Source: DATDMG01 sp036518955
Lineage (GTDB): Bacteria > Actinomycetota > Actinomycetes > Actinomycetales > Kineosporiaceae
NCBI GenBank assembly: GCA_036518955.1
Contig: DATDMG010000216.1
Coordinates: 1-7,029, forward strand
Reading direction: 5' to 3'
DNA: 7,029 bases
The notes under the pieces were generated by a model. The model was not told the origin of the DNA. It saw only the letters and a list, made by a program, of their open reading frames with translations, and searched no databases. Below are positions 5,896 to 7,029 of the stretch, in pieces (the first letter of the stretch is position 1; every line of letters begins with the position of its first letter). Made by a program: the position numbers and the translations under genes.

Positions 5896-6770
5896 GCGCC
5901 GCCGACAGGCCCGCCGGCACGGGCGGGACACCACGTCCCCAGCCGATGCTGTTGACGCTGCTGGGGATCCACCTGCGCCGGCCCGGGCGGGCCGTGTACT
6001 CGGGCAGCGTGATCGACGTGCTGGAGCGGATCGGGATCAGCGAGCAGGCCACGCGATCCACCGTCAGCCGGATGGCCCGGCGTGGCCTGCTGCACCGGTT
6101 CCGGTCGGGACGGCGCGCCTACCTGGCGCCCACCGACCGGCTGCGCGCCGTGCTGGAGGACGGGCACCGCCGCATCTGGCAGCTCAGCGCGGTCAACCGG
6201 TCGTGGGACGGCACCTGGACGCTGGTCGGGTTCTCACTGCCGGACACCTGGAACCGGCAGCGGCACGACCTGCGCTCCCGGCTCACCTGGGCGCGCTTCG
6301 GCATGCTGCACCCGGGCCTGTGGGTAGCACCGGGCCGGGTCGACGCCACCGCCGTCATCGACGGGCTGGGCCTGGCGGACTACCTCACCGTGATGCACGG
6401 CAGCCCCCTGCCGCCCACCGAGGCCGCGCACCTGGTGGCCCGCGGCTACGACCTGACGCAGCTCGCGGCCGACTACAAGGCGTTCCTGGACCGCTGGAGC
6501 GACGAGCGGCGGACGCCCGGCAGCGACGCGATGACCCGTCAGTTGCTCCTGCACAGCGAGTGGCTCCAACTGATCCGACGGGATCCCCACCTCCCGGCCG
6601 AACTGCTCCCCGGCACGTGGCCGGCCATCGGCGCGGAACAGCTCTTCCACCGGCTGGCCATCCGCTACCAGCCGCTAGCCCAGGAACAGGCCGACCGGGA
6701 CCTGCAGATCATCGTCACTTCGCCAGCCGGCGCCACCGGCGAGGCGCGCCAGAACGCCGAGCCGCGGTAG
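5892..6770 (+). CDS. PaaX-family transcriptional regulator
   Basis: This 292-residue DNA-binding protein is close to the usual length for the family. Residues 19-78 form the N-terminal winged helix-turn-helix: MLLTLLGIHLR, then GISEQATRSTVSRMARRGLL (48-67, containing the recognition helix) and a wing at RSGRRAY. The central domain has the family's WDGTWTLVGFSLPD (105-118) and RFGMLHPGLWVAPG (135-148). The C-terminal part includes FLDRW and LPAELLPGTWP. The best-known member, E. coli PaaX, represses phenylacetate genes and is released by phenylacetyl-CoA; many homologues have other ligands. I chose the GTG at 5892 because it overlaps the permease stop as GTGA; the ATG at 5946 would also leave the domain intact. 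As the last gene of the operon it probably regulates the importer and itself. This suggests that the ligand, or a CoA thioester made from it, is the inducer. Confidence 0.88.
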   Translation: MSAADRPAGTGGTPRPQPMLLTLLGIHLRRPGRAVYSGSVIDVLERIGISEQATRSTVSRMARRGLLHRFRSGRRAYLAPTDRLRAVLEDGHRRIWQLSAVNRSWDGTWTLVGFSLPDTWNRQRHDLRSRLTWARFGMLHPGLWVAPGRVDATAVIDGLGLADYLTVMHGSPLPPTEAAHLVARGYDLTQLAADYKAFLDRWSDERRTPGSDAMTRQLLLHSEWLQLIRRDPHLPAELLPGTWPAIGAEQLFHRLAIRYQPLAQEQADRDLQIIVTSPAGATGEARQNAEPR

Positions 6771-6781
6771 CGGGCGAAACA

Positions 6782-6807
6782 GCTCGCGATCCGGTCGCGA
6801 GCGATTT
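6782..6807 (+). terminator. Probable intrinsic terminator after the PaaX-family gene
   Basis: A perfect 8-bp inverted repeat, GCTCGCGA (6782-6789) and TCGCGAGC (6795-6802), encloses a 5-base loop (TCCGG) and is followed by GATTT. It begins 11 bases after the stop codon at 6768-6770. The T-run is short, as is common in high-GC actinobacteria, so termination may be partial. It marks the likely end of the five-gene transcript. Confidence 0.6.
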
Positions 6808-6832
6808 CCCGCCGCGCAGCGGGTACCAGGTA

Positions 6833-6900
6833 CGACTCGCCGTCCGCTACGAAGCCACATCCACATCGCCGCGATCAACGTCTGGCTCCGCGACTCATGA
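6833..6900 (+). pseudogene. Possible C-terminal remnant of an IS5-type transposase (frameshifted)
   Basis: One frame reads RLAVRYEAT (6833-6859). The next frame then continues HIAAINVWLRDS and a TGA at 6898-6900. Adding one base near 6859-6860 would join them into a single tail of the kind seen at the end of IS5-family transposases in actinobacteria (RYEAT followed by IAAIN-WLR). This resemblance is from memory of such proteins and the piece is short. No inverted repeat of an element end was located. An 11-base dyad GTACC-A-GGTAC (6823-6833) lies just before it. Confidence 0.35.
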
Positions 6901-6978
6901 ACAGCTCCTAGTGGAGCGCGCGCCCGCGCTGGTCGCCGCGATCCCCCGGCGGCTGACCGGGTTGATCGGATGGTCCCG

Positions 6979-7029
6979 CGCTGGGTGGGATGGCGCTGGG
7001 TGGGGTGACGCTGGGTGGGGTGACGCTGG
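6979..7029 (+). repeat. G-rich 15-bp tandem repeat running off the right edge
   Basis: The unit CGCTGGGTGGGGTGA occurs at 6994-7008 and 7009-7023. A variant ending in GGGATGG precedes it at 6979-6993, and a partial fourth copy fills 7024-7029. The array is probably longer than what is visible. The + strand has runs GGG-T-GGGG spaced by seven bases, which fits a G-quadruplex pattern. In one frame it encodes repeated AGWGD, but I see no gene containing it. Confidence 0.85.

Overview
The window is very GC-rich (roughly 70% or more), has compact genes that overlap by 1-4 bases, and uses GTG as well as ATG starts. It carries an actinobacterial-type lipoprotein transporter and a PaaX-family regulator. 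All this points to a high-GC actinomycete chromosome; I cannot name the genus from sequence alone. All recognisable genes are on the + strand.

Left block (1-1596): the C-terminal part of a gamma-glutamyltransferase-family (Ntn-hydrolase) protein runs in from the left edge. It overlaps by 4 bases (GTGA) a 252-residue TauE/SafE-family membrane permease, so the two are probably co-translated.

Middle (1597-2397): about 650 bases hold no gene I can support and look like decayed or non-coding DNA. After them comes a compact control region: a 14-bp perfect palindrome, a candidate -35/-10 promoter, TGATTG/CAATCA half-sites around that promoter, and a leader in which a central CCCCGCG can pair with either of two flanking CGCGGGG copies.

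Main operon (2398-6770): five genes with almost no spacing. They are a lipoprotein substrate-binding protein (NMT1/THI5-SsuA-like), an ABC ATPase, two different BPD-type permeases and a PaaX-family regulator. The four transporter genes make a complete NitT/TauT-type importer with a heterodimeric membrane channel. The substrate cannot be read from sequence. The regulator overlaps the last permease by 4 bases and is the natural candidate to control the whole operon, including itself, through the dyads upstream of 2398. A strong hairpin 11 bases after its stop probably ends the transcript.

Right edge (6771-7029): what looks like the frameshifted last few codons of an IS5-type transposase, then a G-rich 15-bp tandem repeat that runs off the window.

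I see no CRISPR array, rRNA or tRNA. Nothing here clearly amounts to an undescribed system. The most worthwhile leads are the operon's regulatory leader and the identity of the imported ligand.
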